DNA of 64,000 nucleotides from Microbacterium album (GCF_014643695.1 NZ_BMJY01000006.1:62001-126000); one strand, 5' to 3'. Counted from the stretch's first letter, positions 26,772 through 36,368 are shown. Notes: generated by a model from the letters alone, not told the origin. Program-made: numbers and translations.

Positions 26772-27638
26772 ATGTTCGAGCCGCTCTTCCTCGCGCAGCA
26801 GGTGCTGAACGGTCTCAGCTTCGGGGCGCTGCTGTTCCTGCTCGCCAGCGGACTGACGCTGGTGTTCGGGCTGATGCGCATCATCAACCTCGCGCACGGC
26901 GCGTTCTACATGCTGGGCGGATACCTCGGAGTCGTGGTGTCGGCCATGACCGGGAACCTGCTCGTCGGCCTGATCACCGCGGTGATCGTGGTGGCGGTGA
27001 CGGCGTTCGTGGTCGAGGTCGTCCTGCTGCGGTTCGTGCGCGGGCAGGAGCTGCCCGAGGTGCTGGTGACCGTCGGCGTGTCGTTCGTGACGGCGGACCT
27101 GTGCCTGGCGTTCTTCGGCGGCGACCCGCGGAACCTGCCGTCGTCGGTGATGGTGCCCGGCGCGATGACGATCGGCACCCTGACCTATCCCTGGTACCGC
27201 ATCCTCGTCATCGGCGTCGCGGTGGTCATCGGCATCGGCCTCGTGCTCCTGCAGCACCGCACGCGCATCGGCGCGGTCGTGCGCGCCGGCGTCGACGACC
27301 GCGAGATCATCCAGGCGATGGGCGTGAACATCAATCGCGTGTTCACCGGCATGTTCATCCTCGGCGCCGCGCTCGCCGCGATCGGAGGCACGGTCGGCGC
27401 CGGTGTGCTGTCGATCCGTCCGGGCATCCAGGACGAGGTGCTGTTGTACGCGCTGGTCGTCATCATCATTGGCGGGCTCGGCTCGATTCCGGGGGCCGCG
27501 GTGGGCAGCGTGCTCATCGGCGTGATCGACGCGTTCGCGAAAGCGTGGGTGCCTGACCTCGCGTATTTCACCGTCTTCGCCCCGATGGCGCTGGTGCTCG
27601 TGTTCCGTCCCACAGGACTGTTTGGGAGGCCCGCATGA
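26772..27638 (+). CDS. livH: LIV-type ABC transporter permease LivH (module 1)
   Basis: A 288-residue inner-membrane permease of the branched-chain amino acid (HAAT) family with about eight hydrophobic helices. The N-terminal GLSFGALLFLLASGLTLVFG and the motif IINLAHGAFYMLGGY are typical of LivH. Two bases separate it from the M24 stop. Its stop overlaps the livM start (ATGA). It forms the membrane channel with LivM. Relatives also carry amides, urea or aromatic acids, so the substrate is not fixed by family. Confidence 0.92.
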   Translation: MFEPLFLAQQVLNGLSFGALLFLLASGLTLVFGLMRIINLAHGAFYMLGGYLGVVVSAMTGNLLVGLITAVIVVAVTAFVVEVVLLRFVRGQELPEVLVTVGVSFVTADLCLAFFGGDPRNLPSSVMVPGAMTIGTLTYPWYRILVIGVAVVIGIGLVLLQHRTRIGAVVRAGVDDREIIQAMGVNINRVFTGMFILGAALAAIGGTVGAGVLSIRPGIQDEVLLYALVVIIIGGLGSIPGAAVGSVLIGVIDAFAKAWVPDLAYFTVFAPMALVLVFRPTGLFGRPA

Positions 27639-28726
27639 CGCACTCGCCCATCACCAGGACGATCAACAGCCCGACCTTCTTCTACTCGCGAACCCGGTGG
27701 CCCTGGCTGCAGCTCGTGCTGATGGTCATCCTGCTGGCGTTCGCCGTCGCGCTGCCCTATCTCGGCGCGGATCAGTACGTCGTCTCGCTGGCGATGACCA
27801 TCTTGATCGCCGCGATGCTCGCCGCCAGCGTGAACTTCCTCGTCGGCGACGGTGGAATGGCCTCGCTCGGACACGGCGCGATCGCCGCGGCGTCTTCCTA
27901 CGGTGCGGGGTGGGCGAGCAGACAGGGACTCGAGCCCGAGATGCAGATCGTCGTCGCGCTCGGCGTCACGCTGGTCGTCTCCTTCGTCTACGGCGCGCTC
28001 TCGATGCGCACCAGCGGCATCTTCTTCCTGATGGTCACCCTCGCCCTGGGCATGGTGATCTTCGGGCTCGCGTATCGCTGGTCGGGCGTGACAGGCGGCG
28101 AGAACGGCATCACCGGCATCCGGCGACCCGACGTGCTCGGCCCGTACTGGATCTACTACTTCTTCCTCGTCGGGATGTTCGTCCTCGTCACCGTGGCGCT
28201 GTGGGTGATCAGCCGTTCCCCGTTCGGCGCGAGCCTGCGCGGGATCCGAGACAGCGAGACCCGGATGCGCAGCCTCGGCTACAACGTGCCCGCTTACAAG
28301 CTCGGCGCCTTTATGATGTCGGGCTTCGTCGCGGGGCTCGCCGGGCTGCTGGCCGTCTGGCACACCCACTTCGTCAGCCCGTCATCGGCGGGCGTGCACC
28401 GTTCGGTGCTCCTGATCGTGATGGTGATCCTGGGCGGCGTCGGCACCACCTTCGGCCCGCTCATGGGCGCGGCCGTCGTCGTGCTGATCGAGAACGTCGT
28501 GTCGAACTCGGTCGAGCGCTGGCCCACTCTGCTCGGGCTGGTGTTCATCCTGGTCATCCTCTTCGCACGCAAGGGGATCATGGGCGGCGTGATCACGCTG
28601 CTCGGGCGGTTCGGCTCCGGTCCGCCCTCAGCGGGGCCGCCCGGCAGCACCGGGGGGCCGCCCGCAGACCCGCTCGCATCAAGCGACGCTCCGCTGGCCG
28701 GGGTGTCGACCAGCAAGATCACATGA
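27635..28726 (+). CDS. livM: LIV-type ABC transporter permease LivM (module 1)
   Basis: A 363-residue permease partner of LivH with about ten membrane helices and the family segment NFLVGDGGMASLGHGAIAA. The helix-end motif RGIRDSETRMRSLGYN is the EAA-like loop that contacts the ATPases. A Pro/Gly-rich cytosolic tail (about 325-363) replaces the LivG fusion seen in module 2. The start overlaps livH (ATGA). The binding-protein gene follows after 11 bases. Confidence 0.92.
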   Translation: MTHSPITRTINSPTFFYSRTRWPWLQLVLMVILLAFAVALPYLGADQYVVSLAMTILIAAMLAASVNFLVGDGGMASLGHGAIAAASSYGAGWASRQGLEPEMQIVVALGVTLVVSFVYGALSMRTSGIFFLMVTLALGMVIFGLAYRWSGVTGGENGITGIRRPDVLGPYWIYYFFLVGMFVLVTVALWVISRSPFGASLRGIRDSETRMRSLGYNVPAYKLGAFMMSGFVAGLAGLLAVWHTHFVSPSSAGVHRSVLLIVMVILGGVGTTFGPLMGAAVVVLIENVVSNSVERWPTLLGLVFILVILFARKGIMGGVITLLGRFGSGPPSAGPPGSTGGPPADPLASSDAPLAGVSTSKIT

Positions 28727-28737
28727 GAGGAACAGTG

Positions 28738-30036
28738 ATGACGTCGAAGAGGATGTCACATCGGTCACGGCTGTCCGCACTCGCCGCCCTCGGCGCAGCG
28801 GCCACCCTCGCGCTCACCGCGTGCGCCCCGCCAGGGGCCGCGCCTGCCGACCCCGGCGCCGCGGACGGCGGCGAGGACGGTGCCCAGGTGCTCAAGGTGG
28901 GTTACATCTCGCCCATCACCGGCAACTTCGCGATCGCCGGTCAGGAGATGGTCGACGGCTGGAACCTGTACTGGGAGATCAACGGCCCCGAAGCCGGTGG
29001 TGTGACGGTGGAGACCATCGTCGAAGACGACGCGGGCAACCCCGAGGTGTCGCTCACCAAGGCGCAGAAGCTCGTCACGTCTGACGGGGTCGACGTCGTG
29101 ATCGGCCCCCTGCTGGCCAACACGGCGCTGGCGGTGGCGGCGTACACCTCACAACAGGGCATCCCGAACCTGCACCCCGTGGCGGCGGCCGATGACCTGA
29201 CGCAGAAGCAGGCGAACGACCTGACGGTGCGCACGGGCTCGCAGTCGGGCTCGCAGACGATCTTCCCCGGTGCCCGGTGGGCAGCTGAGGAGGAAGGCTA
29301 CGAGACGGCCGTGACGCTGTGCCCCGACTACGCGTTCGGTTGGGAGTCGTGCGCCGGATTCACTCAGGGCTTCGAGGCCGGCGGGGGCGAGGTCGTGCAG
29401 CAGCTGTGGTTCCCGAACGGCACGAGCGACTTCTCGACCTACGTGTCCCAGATCCAGGCGGCCGGGGCCGACGTCGCGTTCGTCGCAACGGCGGGCGGCG
29501 CTCCTGGTCCCGACTTCCTCCGTAGCTTCCTGGGCATGGGTCTCGGGGAGTCGCAGCCGCTCATCATGAACTGCTGCGGCATGGATCAGGCCACGCTGCG
29601 GACGCTGGGCGCTGACATCGAGGGTTTTCGGTCGATCTCGTACTGGGCCGAGGGGCGCGAGTCGCCGGTGGTCGAGGAGTTCTCCGCGGCCTACTCTGAG
29701 CGCTACGACGGCCGCATCCCGTCGGCGAACGTCGCGGGCGGTTACATGACGGCGAGTCTCGTGGCGGCGGTGCTCGAGGAGAACGGCCTGGTCACCGGTG
29801 AGGACCTCGTCGCCGCCATCACCGCCCACGAGTTCGAGGACTCGATCTTCGGCAAGGCGTCCTTCGACGACTACAACAACATGACGAGCCCTGTCTACGT
29901 GCGCGAGGTGCGTGAGGTCGACGGTGTGTACAAGAACGTGCCGATCGCCACCTTCGAGGACGTGGACCAATGGTTGGGCAAGTCACCGGAGGAGATTCTC
30001 GAGCAGCCGACCTATTCGCAGGACTTCCAGGGCTGA
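28738..30036 (+). CDS. LIV-type substrate-binding lipoprotein (module 1)
   Basis: A 432-residue periplasmic-binding-protein-like lipoprotein. The signal peptide ends in LALTAC, with lipidated Cys at about residue 28, followed by an Ala/Pro/Gly linker and the Peripla_BP_6 domain beginning LKVGYISPITGNFA. It delivers ligand to LivHM. Several cysteines in the domain (for example IMNCCGMD) are unusual for extracytoplasmic proteins and may form disulfides. GAGAGG lies seven bases before the ATG. Its stop overlaps the livG ATG. Substrate is unknown. Confidence 0.9.
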   Translation: MTSKRMSHRSRLSALAALGAAATLALTACAPPGAAPADPGAADGGEDGAQVLKVGYISPITGNFAIAGQEMVDGWNLYWEINGPEAGGVTVETIVEDDAGNPEVSLTKAQKLVTSDGVDVVIGPLLANTALAVAAYTSQQGIPNLHPVAAADDLTQKQANDLTVRTGSQSGSQTIFPGARWAAEEEGYETAVTLCPDYAFGWESCAGFTQGFEAGGGEVVQQLWFPNGTSDFSTYVSQIQAAGADVAFVATAGGAPGPDFLRSFLGMGLGESQPLIMNCCGMDQATLRTLGADIEGFRSISYWAEGRESPVVEEFSAAYSERYDGRIPSANVAGGYMTASLVAAVLEENGLVTGEDLVAAITAHEFEDSIFGKASFDDYNNMTSPVYVREVREVDGVYKNVPIATFEDVDQWLGKSPEEILEQPTYSQDFQG

Positions 30037-30851
30037 TGAGCGCTCCTGCGCGCGAGTCCGCGGTTCCCGGCCCGCAGGGGGAAGGGGCCGCGGTGCCCGC
30101 GCTCGTCGCCAACGGGCTCGGCAAGAGCTACGGCGGCGTGCGCGCCGTGGACGACATCTCGCTGACCCTCGGTGCCGGGGAGAGAATGGGCGTGATCGGC
30201 CCGAACGGGGCCGGCAAGACCACGCTGTTCAAGATGATCGCCGGCGACGTCGCGCCGACGGACGGCCGCGTCGAGCTGTTCGGGCGGGATGTGACCGCGG
30301 TCCCCACCGCGCGGCGCGCCCGCTTGGGCGTCGGGCGCACGTTCCAGGTGTCGAACCTGTTCCGGGAGATGACGGTGTTGGACAACGTGCGCGTCGCCGC
30401 CCGCGGCGGCACCGCGGGCGCGCGGGTGTTCTGGCGCCCGCAGGGATCGCGTGACCAGGTCACGGCGCGGTCACGGGAGACGCTCGAGTCCGTCGGCCTC
30501 GCGTACCGCAGCGACGACACGGTGGCGGCGCTGTCCCACGGTGAGCAGCGTCAGCTCGAGATCGCGATGGCGCTCGTGGGCGACCCGCGCATCCTGCTGC
30601 TCGACGAGCCGGCAGCGGGGCTTTCGGCGGCCGAACGCGCCACGCTGCGCGAGCTCATCGAGCAGCTGCCCCGCACGATCCCGATCCTTCTGATCGAGCA
30701 CGACATGTCGCTGGCGCTGGGCCTGACCGACCGGGTGATGTGCATGGAGAACGGGCACCACGTCGTCACGGGCACTCCGGCGGAGGTGCGCGCGAACGAG
30801 ACCGTCCGCGAGATCTACCTCGGCCGTCGCGATCGGAAGGAGGAGTCGTGA
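30036..30851 (+). CDS. livG: LIV-type ABC transporter ATPase LivG (module 1)
   Basis: A 271-residue ATPase. Walker A is GPNGAGKTT, the signature appears as ALSHGEQRQLEIAMAL (LSHGE in place of LSGGQ), and Walker B is ILLLDEPAAGLS. The start ATG at 30036 overlaps the binding-protein stop; a long frame upstream is not coding. The N-terminal 25 residues are an extra Ala/Pro-rich extension. It pairs with LivF to energise LivHM. Coupled to livF by GTGA. Confidence 0.92.
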   Translation: MSAPARESAVPGPQGEGAAVPALVANGLGKSYGGVRAVDDISLTLGAGERMGVIGPNGAGKTTLFKMIAGDVAPTDGRVELFGRDVTAVPTARRARLGVGRTFQVSNLFREMTVLDNVRVAARGGTAGARVFWRPQGSRDQVTARSRETLESVGLAYRSDDTVAALSHGEQRQLEIAMALVGDPRILLLDEPAAGLSAAERATLRELIEQLPRTIPILLIEHDMSLALGLTDRVMCMENGHHVVTGTPAEVRANETVREIYLGRRDRKEES

Positions 30852-31561
30852 CCCTTCATGTCACCGACCTGCACGTCGGATATCAGACGGCGCGCGTGCT
30901 GCACGGCGTCACGTTCGAGTTGCCGGAGGGGCGCGCGGTCGCCGTGCTCGGACGCAATGGCATGGGCAAGACCACGCTCGTGCGCGCGATCTGCGGCCTG
31001 CGTCCGCCGACGATCACCCACGGCACGATCACGTTCGAGGGCTCGGATCTGACCCGGAAGCCGAGCCACATGGTGTCACGCGCGGGCATCGCCTTCGTGC
31101 CTCAGGGGCGCCGGGTGTTCGGGTCACTCACCACGCTCGAGAACCTGACGGTCGTGCCGCGCCGCGCCGACGCCAGCGAAAGTGCCTGGACCGTCGACCG
31201 CGTCTTCGAGTTCTTCCCCCGGCTGGCTGAGCGACAGCGCTCGATGGCGCGTTCGCTCTCGGGTGGCGAGCAGCAGATGCTCGCCATCGGTCGCGCGCTG
31301 ATGACCGGGCCGCGGCTGCTGATCATGGACGAGCCGAGCGAGGGGCTCGCACCCGCCGTGCTCGACGTGATCCAGGATCGGCTCGCCGAGCTGTCGGTAT
31401 CCGGGCTGTCTGTGCTGATCGCCGAGCAGAACGTCGACCTCGCCCTGGAGATCGCCGAGCACGTGATTCTCATCGACGACTCGGGAACGGTCGCCTGGCA
31501 GGGGCCGGCGCCGGACCTGGCGGTGGACACGGTGCTGCTCGAGCGCCACCTGAGCATCTGA
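30848..31561 (+). CDS. livF: LIV-type ABC transporter ATPase LivF (module 1)
   Basis: A 237-residue ATPase with Walker A GRNGMGKTT, signature LSGGEQQML and Walker B LLIMDEPSEGLAP, all typical of LivF. The GTG start overlaps the livG stop with an AGGAG upstream. Its stop overlaps the amidohydrolase ATG (TGATG), tying transport to catabolism in one message. Confidence 0.92.
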   Translation: MTLHVTDLHVGYQTARVLHGVTFELPEGRAVAVLGRNGMGKTTLVRAICGLRPPTITHGTITFEGSDLTRKPSHMVSRAGIAFVPQGRRVFGSLTTLENLTVVPRRADASESAWTVDRVFEFFPRLAERQRSMARSLSGGEQQMLAIGRALMTGPRLLIMDEPSEGLAPAVLDVIQDRLAELSVSGLSVLIAEQNVDLALEIAEHVILIDDSGTVAWQGPAPDLAVDTVLLERHLSI

Positions 31562-33252
31562 TGGCTGCCCCGCCACCCGTCGTCGACCTCGTGCTACGGG
31601 GCGGTCGGATCACGACGTTCGCCGATGCGGGGCAGGGCCCGGCGGAGGCGGAGGCGATTGCGCTGGCCGGCGGGCGGGTCGTGGCCGTCGGCACGGCCGC
31701 GGACGTCGCGCCCTACGAGCCGCTCGCGGCCCGGGTCATCGACCTCGAGGGGCGGCGGGTGCTGCCCGGGCTGAACGACTCCCATATCCATGCGGTGCGC
31801 GCGGGGCCGGCCTGGACCCGCACGCTGCACTGGGACGATGTGCGCGACCTCGCCGTGGCGCTGCGGACGGTGCGCGATTCCGCCGCCGCGCGGCCCGCGG
31901 GGGAGTGGATCCCCGTCACCGGGGGCTGGCACGCTTCGCAGCTCGCCGAGCGTCGCGCCCCCACGCGTGCCGAGCTCGACGCCGCGGCGCCGGACCATCC
32001 CGTGTACGTGCAGGAGCTGTACGACCGCGCCGTGCTGAACTCGGCGGCACTGGCAGCCTGCGGCTGGACGGACGACTCTCCCGACCCGGAGCGCGGGACG
32101 CTGCTGCGCGATGCCGAGGGGCGCCTCACCGGCGAGATCCGCGGCGTGGGCGCCTTCGCGGTGCCCCTCGCGGCCGCACTTGCGGTCGACGCGGAGGAGG
32201 CACGGCGGGGCGTTCGCGCGATGACTGCCGAGTTTGCGCGACACGGGCTCACCGGCGTGGTGGACGGCGGTGGGCTGCTGATGACTCCGCGCGACTACGA
32301 CGACCTCTACAGCGTCTGGAGGGCGGGCGAGCTATCCGTGCGCGTGCGCACCTTCGTCTCGGCATGGTCGCGCGGCGGCGAGGTGGAGGACATCCGCGCG
32401 CTCACAGACCTGGTCCAACCCGGCGCCGGCGACCACATGCTGCGAATCGCCGGCATCGGTGAGATCCCGCACCTCGGCTGCCACGACATGGAAGGGCTCG
32501 ATCCGTTCGAGCTGAGCGACGCGGCCCACGAGGAGCTCGTGGAGATCGTGCGGCTCTGTGCACGCCGCGGCTGGCGGATGAGCGTGCACGCCGTGCTCGA
32601 CAGGACGCTCGGCCGGGTGCTCGACGCATGGGAGCAGGTCGAGCGCGAGGAGGGGCTGGTCTCCGGTCGAGGCTGGTCGATCGTGCATGCCGACGCGGCG
32701 TCCGCGACGAATCTGGACCGCATCGCCCGACTCGGTGCGGGCATTCTCGTCCAGAACCGGCTGCTGCTCAAGGGCGGCGACTATGTCGAGGCGTGGGGCG
32801 AAGACGCGGCGACGTGCGCGCCGCCGATCGCCGGGATGCGGAGCCGCGGCATCCCGATCGGCGCGGGCACCGACGCGACGCGTGCGAACTGGTTCTCCCC
32901 GTGGGCGTCCATCGCATGGCTTGTGACGGGCCGGACGCTCGATGGGCGAGGCGCGCGGTCCACCGAGCATCTGCTCGACCGACGGTCCGCGATCGCCGCC
33001 TATACGCGCGACGCCGCGTGGTTCACGGGAGAGTCCGGCACGCGCGGCCGATTGGCACCCGGATACGACGCGGACCTCATGGTGCCGGACGCGGATCCGC
33101 TGACCTGTCCCGAGGAGGACCTCGCAGGCATCCGCAGCGCTTTGACGGTGCTCGGCGGTCGTGTCATGCACGACCGCATCACGCCGCAAGGCATCACCGA
33201 GGACGGCCGCGAGCTCGCGGGAGCGCGCGGCTCTGAGAGGAGCACGACATGA
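31561..33252 (+). CDS. YtcJ-like amidohydrolase (Amidohydro_3, COG1574)
   Basis: A 563-residue enzyme with the COG1574 layout: an N-terminal beta-sandwich, the metal motif LPGLNDSHIHAVR (His75, His77), a long TIM barrel insertion and the C-terminal return. Related proteins hydrolyse N-acyl amino acids, formamides or cyclic amides. The substrate here is unknown, but linkage by overlapping codons to livF upstream and the RidA-like gene downstream makes it part of the same pathway. A TGATG overlap sets the start. Confidence 0.88.
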   Translation: MAAPPPVVDLVLRGGRITTFADAGQGPAEAEAIALAGGRVVAVGTAADVAPYEPLAARVIDLEGRRVLPGLNDSHIHAVRAGPAWTRTLHWDDVRDLAVALRTVRDSAAARPAGEWIPVTGGWHASQLAERRAPTRAELDAAAPDHPVYVQELYDRAVLNSAALAACGWTDDSPDPERGTLLRDAEGRLTGEIRGVGAFAVPLAAALAVDAEEARRGVRAMTAEFARHGLTGVVDGGGLLMTPRDYDDLYSVWRAGELSVRVRTFVSAWSRGGEVEDIRALTDLVQPGAGDHMLRIAGIGEIPHLGCHDMEGLDPFELSDAAHEELVEIVRLCARRGWRMSVHAVLDRTLGRVLDAWEQVEREEGLVSGRGWSIVHADAASATNLDRIARLGAGILVQNRLLLKGGDYVEAWGEDAATCAPPIAGMRSRGIPIGAGTDATRANWFSPWASIAWLVTGRTLDGRGARSTEHLLDRRSAIAAYTRDAAWFTGESGTRGRLAPGYDADLMVPDADPLTCPEEDLAGIRSALTVLGGRVMHDRITPQGITEDGRELAGARGSERSTT

Positions 33253-33713
33253 GTGACATCCCCGCCCCGCGCCGCGTGGGCAACGCCGAGATCATCCACC
33301 ACGAGGGCTACGACGACGGAATCGTGAGCCCGTTCGTCCCGGCGATCCGCACCGTGTCGGGCGCCAGGCTCGTGTTCATCAGCGGCGTCACTGGCGCACC
33401 CGTCTACCATGATCATCCGCACCGCCCCGAGGTGTTCGATGCGATGCCGATGGATGCGGAGGGGCAGGCGCGCAACGCGTTCGCACATCTGGATCTCGCG
33501 CTGCGGGCCGCGGGCTGCGAGCGGTATGACGTGGTGAACATGATCCGCTTCTTCACCGACATCGTGGCCGATCAGGATGTCGTCAACGCGCTGCAGGGCG
33601 AGTGGTTCGGCGGTCACATCCCGACGTCGACCACCCTCGAGATCTCGCGCCTCGCGACGGATCCGCGACTGCGCTTCGAGTTCCACGTGGTCGCGGCGGC
33701 GTCCGCCGGCTGA
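33249..33713 (+). CDS. RidA/YjgF family protein without the imine-deaminase arginine
   Basis: A 154-residue trimer-forming Rid-fold protein. In RidA the conserved Arg of the PxRS motif binds the imino-acid carboxylate; here the motif reads IPTSTTLEISRLA and that position is Ser127. The protein therefore probably belongs to one of the Rid subfamilies that do not deaminate 2-aminoacrylate, several of which act as amidases or hydrolases in catabolic operons. It is the last gene of the first operon, overlapping the amidohydrolase stop (ATGA). Confidence 0.85.
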   Translation: MSDIPAPRRVGNAEIIHHEGYDDGIVSPFVPAIRTVSGARLVFISGVTGAPVYHDHPHRPEVFDAMPMDAEGQARNAFAHLDLALRAAGCERYDVVNMIRFFTDIVADQDVVNALQGEWFGGHIPTSTTLEISRLATDPRLRFEFHVVAAASAG

Positions 33714-33787
33714 TCGCGCCTGCACGGACGAAGGCGCGCAGAGGCGGTGTGCACTGCCCATGTTCATCGGGGCGGTACACGGAGCGC

Positions 33788-33793
33788 TATTCT
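33788..33793 (+). promoter_or_regulatory. Candidate -10 for the XRE-cupin genes
   Basis: TATTCT stands 32 bases before the ATG at 33826 in the 112-bp gap after the RidA-like gene. The best upstream -35 (TTCATC at 33763-33768, 19-base spacer) is weak. Confidence 0.35.
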
Positions 33794-33825
33794 CGGAACA
33801 CCACCTGAGGGGGAATGGGGACCGC

Positions 33826-34503
33826 ATGAACGAGCTCGGTGAGCGCATCCGGCGTGCGCGCGAGGCCCGGGGGGAGAGCCTGCGGTCCACCGCGGGTGCC
33901 GCGGGCATCTCGCCGAGTCTGCTCTCGCAGGTGGAGACCGGCAAGGTGCGCCCGTCCGTGTCGACGCTCTACGCGATCGCCACATGCCTGGGGCTGTCTG
34001 TCGATGACATCCTGGACACCGCGCGGGCGGCTCCCGTCACCGCGGTGCCCACAACGCCCGTGCAGCGGCATGAGGACGAGCCTGCCCTCGTGATGGAGAA
34101 CGGCGTCGTGTGGCGGCGCCTGGCGGGAATGGGACCCGGTTCCGGCATCGACGCAATCCGGGTCACATACGAGCCCGGTGCAGCCAGCTCACTGGACGGC
34201 ACTCATATGCGCCACGCTGGCGTGGAGTACGGCACGATCACGGCGGGCGAGCTCACGCTGAAGGTCGACTTCGAGACCCACCGGGTGCGTGTGGGCGACT
34301 CGTTCTGCTTTGACTCGACGCGTCCGCACTTCTACGTCAACGACGGCGACGTGACCGCGGAGGGCATCTGGTTCGTGATCGGTCGAGCCGACGGCGAGAC
34401 GGCCGCGGGGGACGAGCCGCTGCGCTCGGCCGTGGAGGCCATGGCAGCATTGAGCCGGCTGCCGCCGCAGGAGGGGCGGCTGCCGCAGGAAGCGCCGCTG
34501 TGA
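33826..34503 (+). CDS. XRE-cupin transcriptional regulator 1
   Basis: A 225-residue regulator with an XRE helix-turn-helix (about 5-60, with SLLSQVETGKVRPSVSTL) and a C-terminal cupin sensor domain (about 115-195). Such regulators bind a small ligand in the cupin pocket and often control amine or amino-acid catabolism (PuuR and SutR are examples). A G-rich tract precedes the ATG at 33826. Its stop overlaps the start of the second regulator, an unusual tandem arrangement. Likely regulates the flanking operons. Confidence 0.87.
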   Translation: MNELGERIRRAREARGESLRSTAGAAGISPSLLSQVETGKVRPSVSTLYAIATCLGLSVDDILDTARAAPVTAVPTTPVQRHEDEPALVMENGVVWRRLAGMGPGSGIDAIRVTYEPGAASSLDGTHMRHAGVEYGTITAGELTLKVDFETHRVRVGDSFCFDSTRPHFYVNDGDVTAEGIWFVIGRADGETAAGDEPLRSAVEAMAALSRLPPQEGRLPQEAPL

Positions 34504-35138
34504 CCGACCTGCGCGAGGGGATGGGCGAACGCATCCGCACCGCCCGGCTGGCGGCGGGACTGAGCGTGCGCGAGCTGGCACGACGGATCGGCGTCTCACC
34601 CAGCCACGTGTCGCAGGTCGAGCGGGGGATGGGTGCGTTCAGCGTGCCCGCACTCTATGCCGCGGCGGGCATCCTCGGCGTCTCGGTGCACGCGCTGCTG
34701 GAGGGATCGGACACCGGAGCCGTGCCTGCCGCCGGACCGCACGGATCCGTCATCCCCGTGCCGGCCGCCGGCGACGGGCTCGAGGGTATCGTGCAGCGCG
34801 CGGCGGATCACCCGTCGATCCAGCTTTCGGGCGGCCCACGATGGAGCCGCCTCACCGCGGCGGGCGAGCCCGAGGCCGAGTTCCTGGAGGTCGTGTACGC
34901 CCCCGGCATCCCGCCGCACGACGAGCTGACGCGGCACGAGGGCCGCGAGTACGGTGTGGTGATCGCGGGGCGTCTGAACATCGAGGTCGACGGGTGTGCG
35001 ACGGTGCTGCACGCGGGCGACTCGATCGCCTTCGACAGCGGCCTTCCCCACCGCTTCTGGAACGACTCCGACGGCGAGACGCGCGCCATCTGGTTCGTGC
35101 GTGACCGGGAAGCCGGCGGCACCCCGCCGCACCTGTGA
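34500..35138 (+). CDS. XRE-cupin transcriptional regulator 2
   Basis: A 212-residue paralog of the preceding gene with the same layout: helix-turn-helix (about 8-62, containing VSPSHVSQVERG) and a cupin domain (about 125-200). The two share modest identity, so this is an old duplication or independent recruitment. The GTG start overlaps the upstream stop (GTGA). The gene overlaps the MFS start. The two may form heteromers or sense different intermediates. Confidence 0.86.
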   Translation: MTDLREGMGERIRTARLAAGLSVRELARRIGVSPSHVSQVERGMGAFSVPALYAAAGILGVSVHALLEGSDTGAVPAAGPHGSVIPVPAAGDGLEGIVQRAADHPSIQLSGGPRWSRLTAAGEPEAEFLEVVYAPGIPPHDELTRHEGREYGVVIAGRLNIEVDGCATVLHAGDSIAFDSGLPHRFWNDSDGETRAIWFVRDREAGGTPPHL

Positions 35139-36292
35139 TGGGTGCCGCCCTGCCCGGACTGGTGCTGCTGCTCGGCAGCGCCTTCCTGACGTTCTTCGAC
35201 CGCGCCCTCCTACCGCCGCTCATCCCCGTGATCGCAGACGAGCTGGGCGTCGACATCGACACCGTCGGCCACGCAATGACCGTGTATGTGCTGGCGTACG
35301 CGCTCATGCAGCTGGGCTGGGCGGTCGTGTCGGTACGGATCGGGCGCGTGCGCACGCTGCGCATCTCGACGCCCATCGGCGCGGCTGGGGCCCTGATCGC
35401 CGCGCTCGCGCCGGACCCTTGGACGCTGCTGGTGGGGCGGCTCGTCGCGGGGGCTGGCTTCGGCGCCACCGTGCCGGCGGTGCTGACCTACCTGGGCGAC
35501 GCGCTGCCGATGCGCGAGCGGCAGACCGCGGCGGCGAACCTCGCCGCTGCACTGTCGCTCGGCATGACCGCGGGCACGCTCGCGGCGTCGGCCGCGGGGG
35601 AGTGGGCGTCGTGGCGCGTCGCCTTCGCCGCCGCGGCCGTCGCCGGCATCGCCGTCACCGTGATGCTCGGCCGGTTGAGCGAACCGGCGGCTCACGGCGG
35701 CGGCGGGATGATCTCCGGGCTCCTCCGCGTGATGCGCAACCCCTGGGCGGTCGGCGTGCTCGCGATCGGCGCCCTCGAGGGCGCGCTGCTGATCGGTGTG
35801 TTCAGCTACTTGCCCGTGGCCCTGCAGGCGGAGGGTGCGTCGATCGGCGTCGCGGGTCTCGTCACCGCACTTTTCGGCGTCACGGTGATCGTCGCGAGCC
35901 AGACTGTCAAGCTCGTGTACGGCCGCTGGAAGCCACACGCGATTGTGCTCGCCTCGGGCGTTCCCACCGTGCTGGCGTTCGCGGCCCTGACATGGCGCGT
36001 CGACGCCGCGACGGTCGGCGTCGCCGCGGTGCTGATGGGCGTCACGTGGGCGGCCATGCACACGCAGGTCCAGACGTGGATGACCGACACGACCTGGGAT
36101 GCGCGGGCCGTGGGGATGGCCGTGTTCGCCGGCGCGCTGTTCGGCGGCGGCGCGGTGGGCGCGTGGGCCGGATCGCTCGCCGCAGGCACGCACGCATACG
36201 ACGCGCTGTTCCTGTGGTCAACGGTCGCGAGCCTCGTGCTCGTCGCGGGCGCGTCGATCGGCCGTGCCCGCTATACGGTGCAGGATCGGTGA
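35138..36292 (+). CDS. MFS transporter
   Basis: A 384-residue protein with about twelve hydrophobic helices in two halves and a loop-2/3 signature near VSVRIGRVRTLR. It is most like the small MFS drug/metabolite exporters. The start is the ATG at 35138 (TGATG with the regulator stop); the GTG at 35135 is an alternative. Last gene of the regulator-transporter unit. It may export an intermediate or provide a second route for the substrate. Confidence 0.85.
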   Translation: MGAALPGLVLLLGSAFLTFFDRALLPPLIPVIADELGVDIDTVGHAMTVYVLAYALMQLGWAVVSVRIGRVRTLRISTPIGAAGALIAALAPDPWTLLVGRLVAGAGFGATVPAVLTYLGDALPMRERQTAAANLAAALSLGMTAGTLAASAAGEWASWRVAFAAAAVAGIAVTVMLGRLSEPAAHGGGGMISGLLRVMRNPWAVGVLAIGALEGALLIGVFSYLPVALQAEGASIGVAGLVTALFGVTVIVASQTVKLVYGRWKPHAIVLASGVPTVLAFAALTWRVDAATVGVAAVLMGVTWAAMHTQVQTWMTDTTWDARAVGMAVFAGALFGGGAVGAWAGSLAAGTHAYDALFLWSTVASLVLVAGASIGRARYTVQDR

Positions 36293-36368
36293 ACGGTGCA
36301 CGATCCCACGGTCGACCGGGCCGCCACCGGCCGCCCCGGTAGGTTGATGGCGCAGGAGGGGGGGCGCG

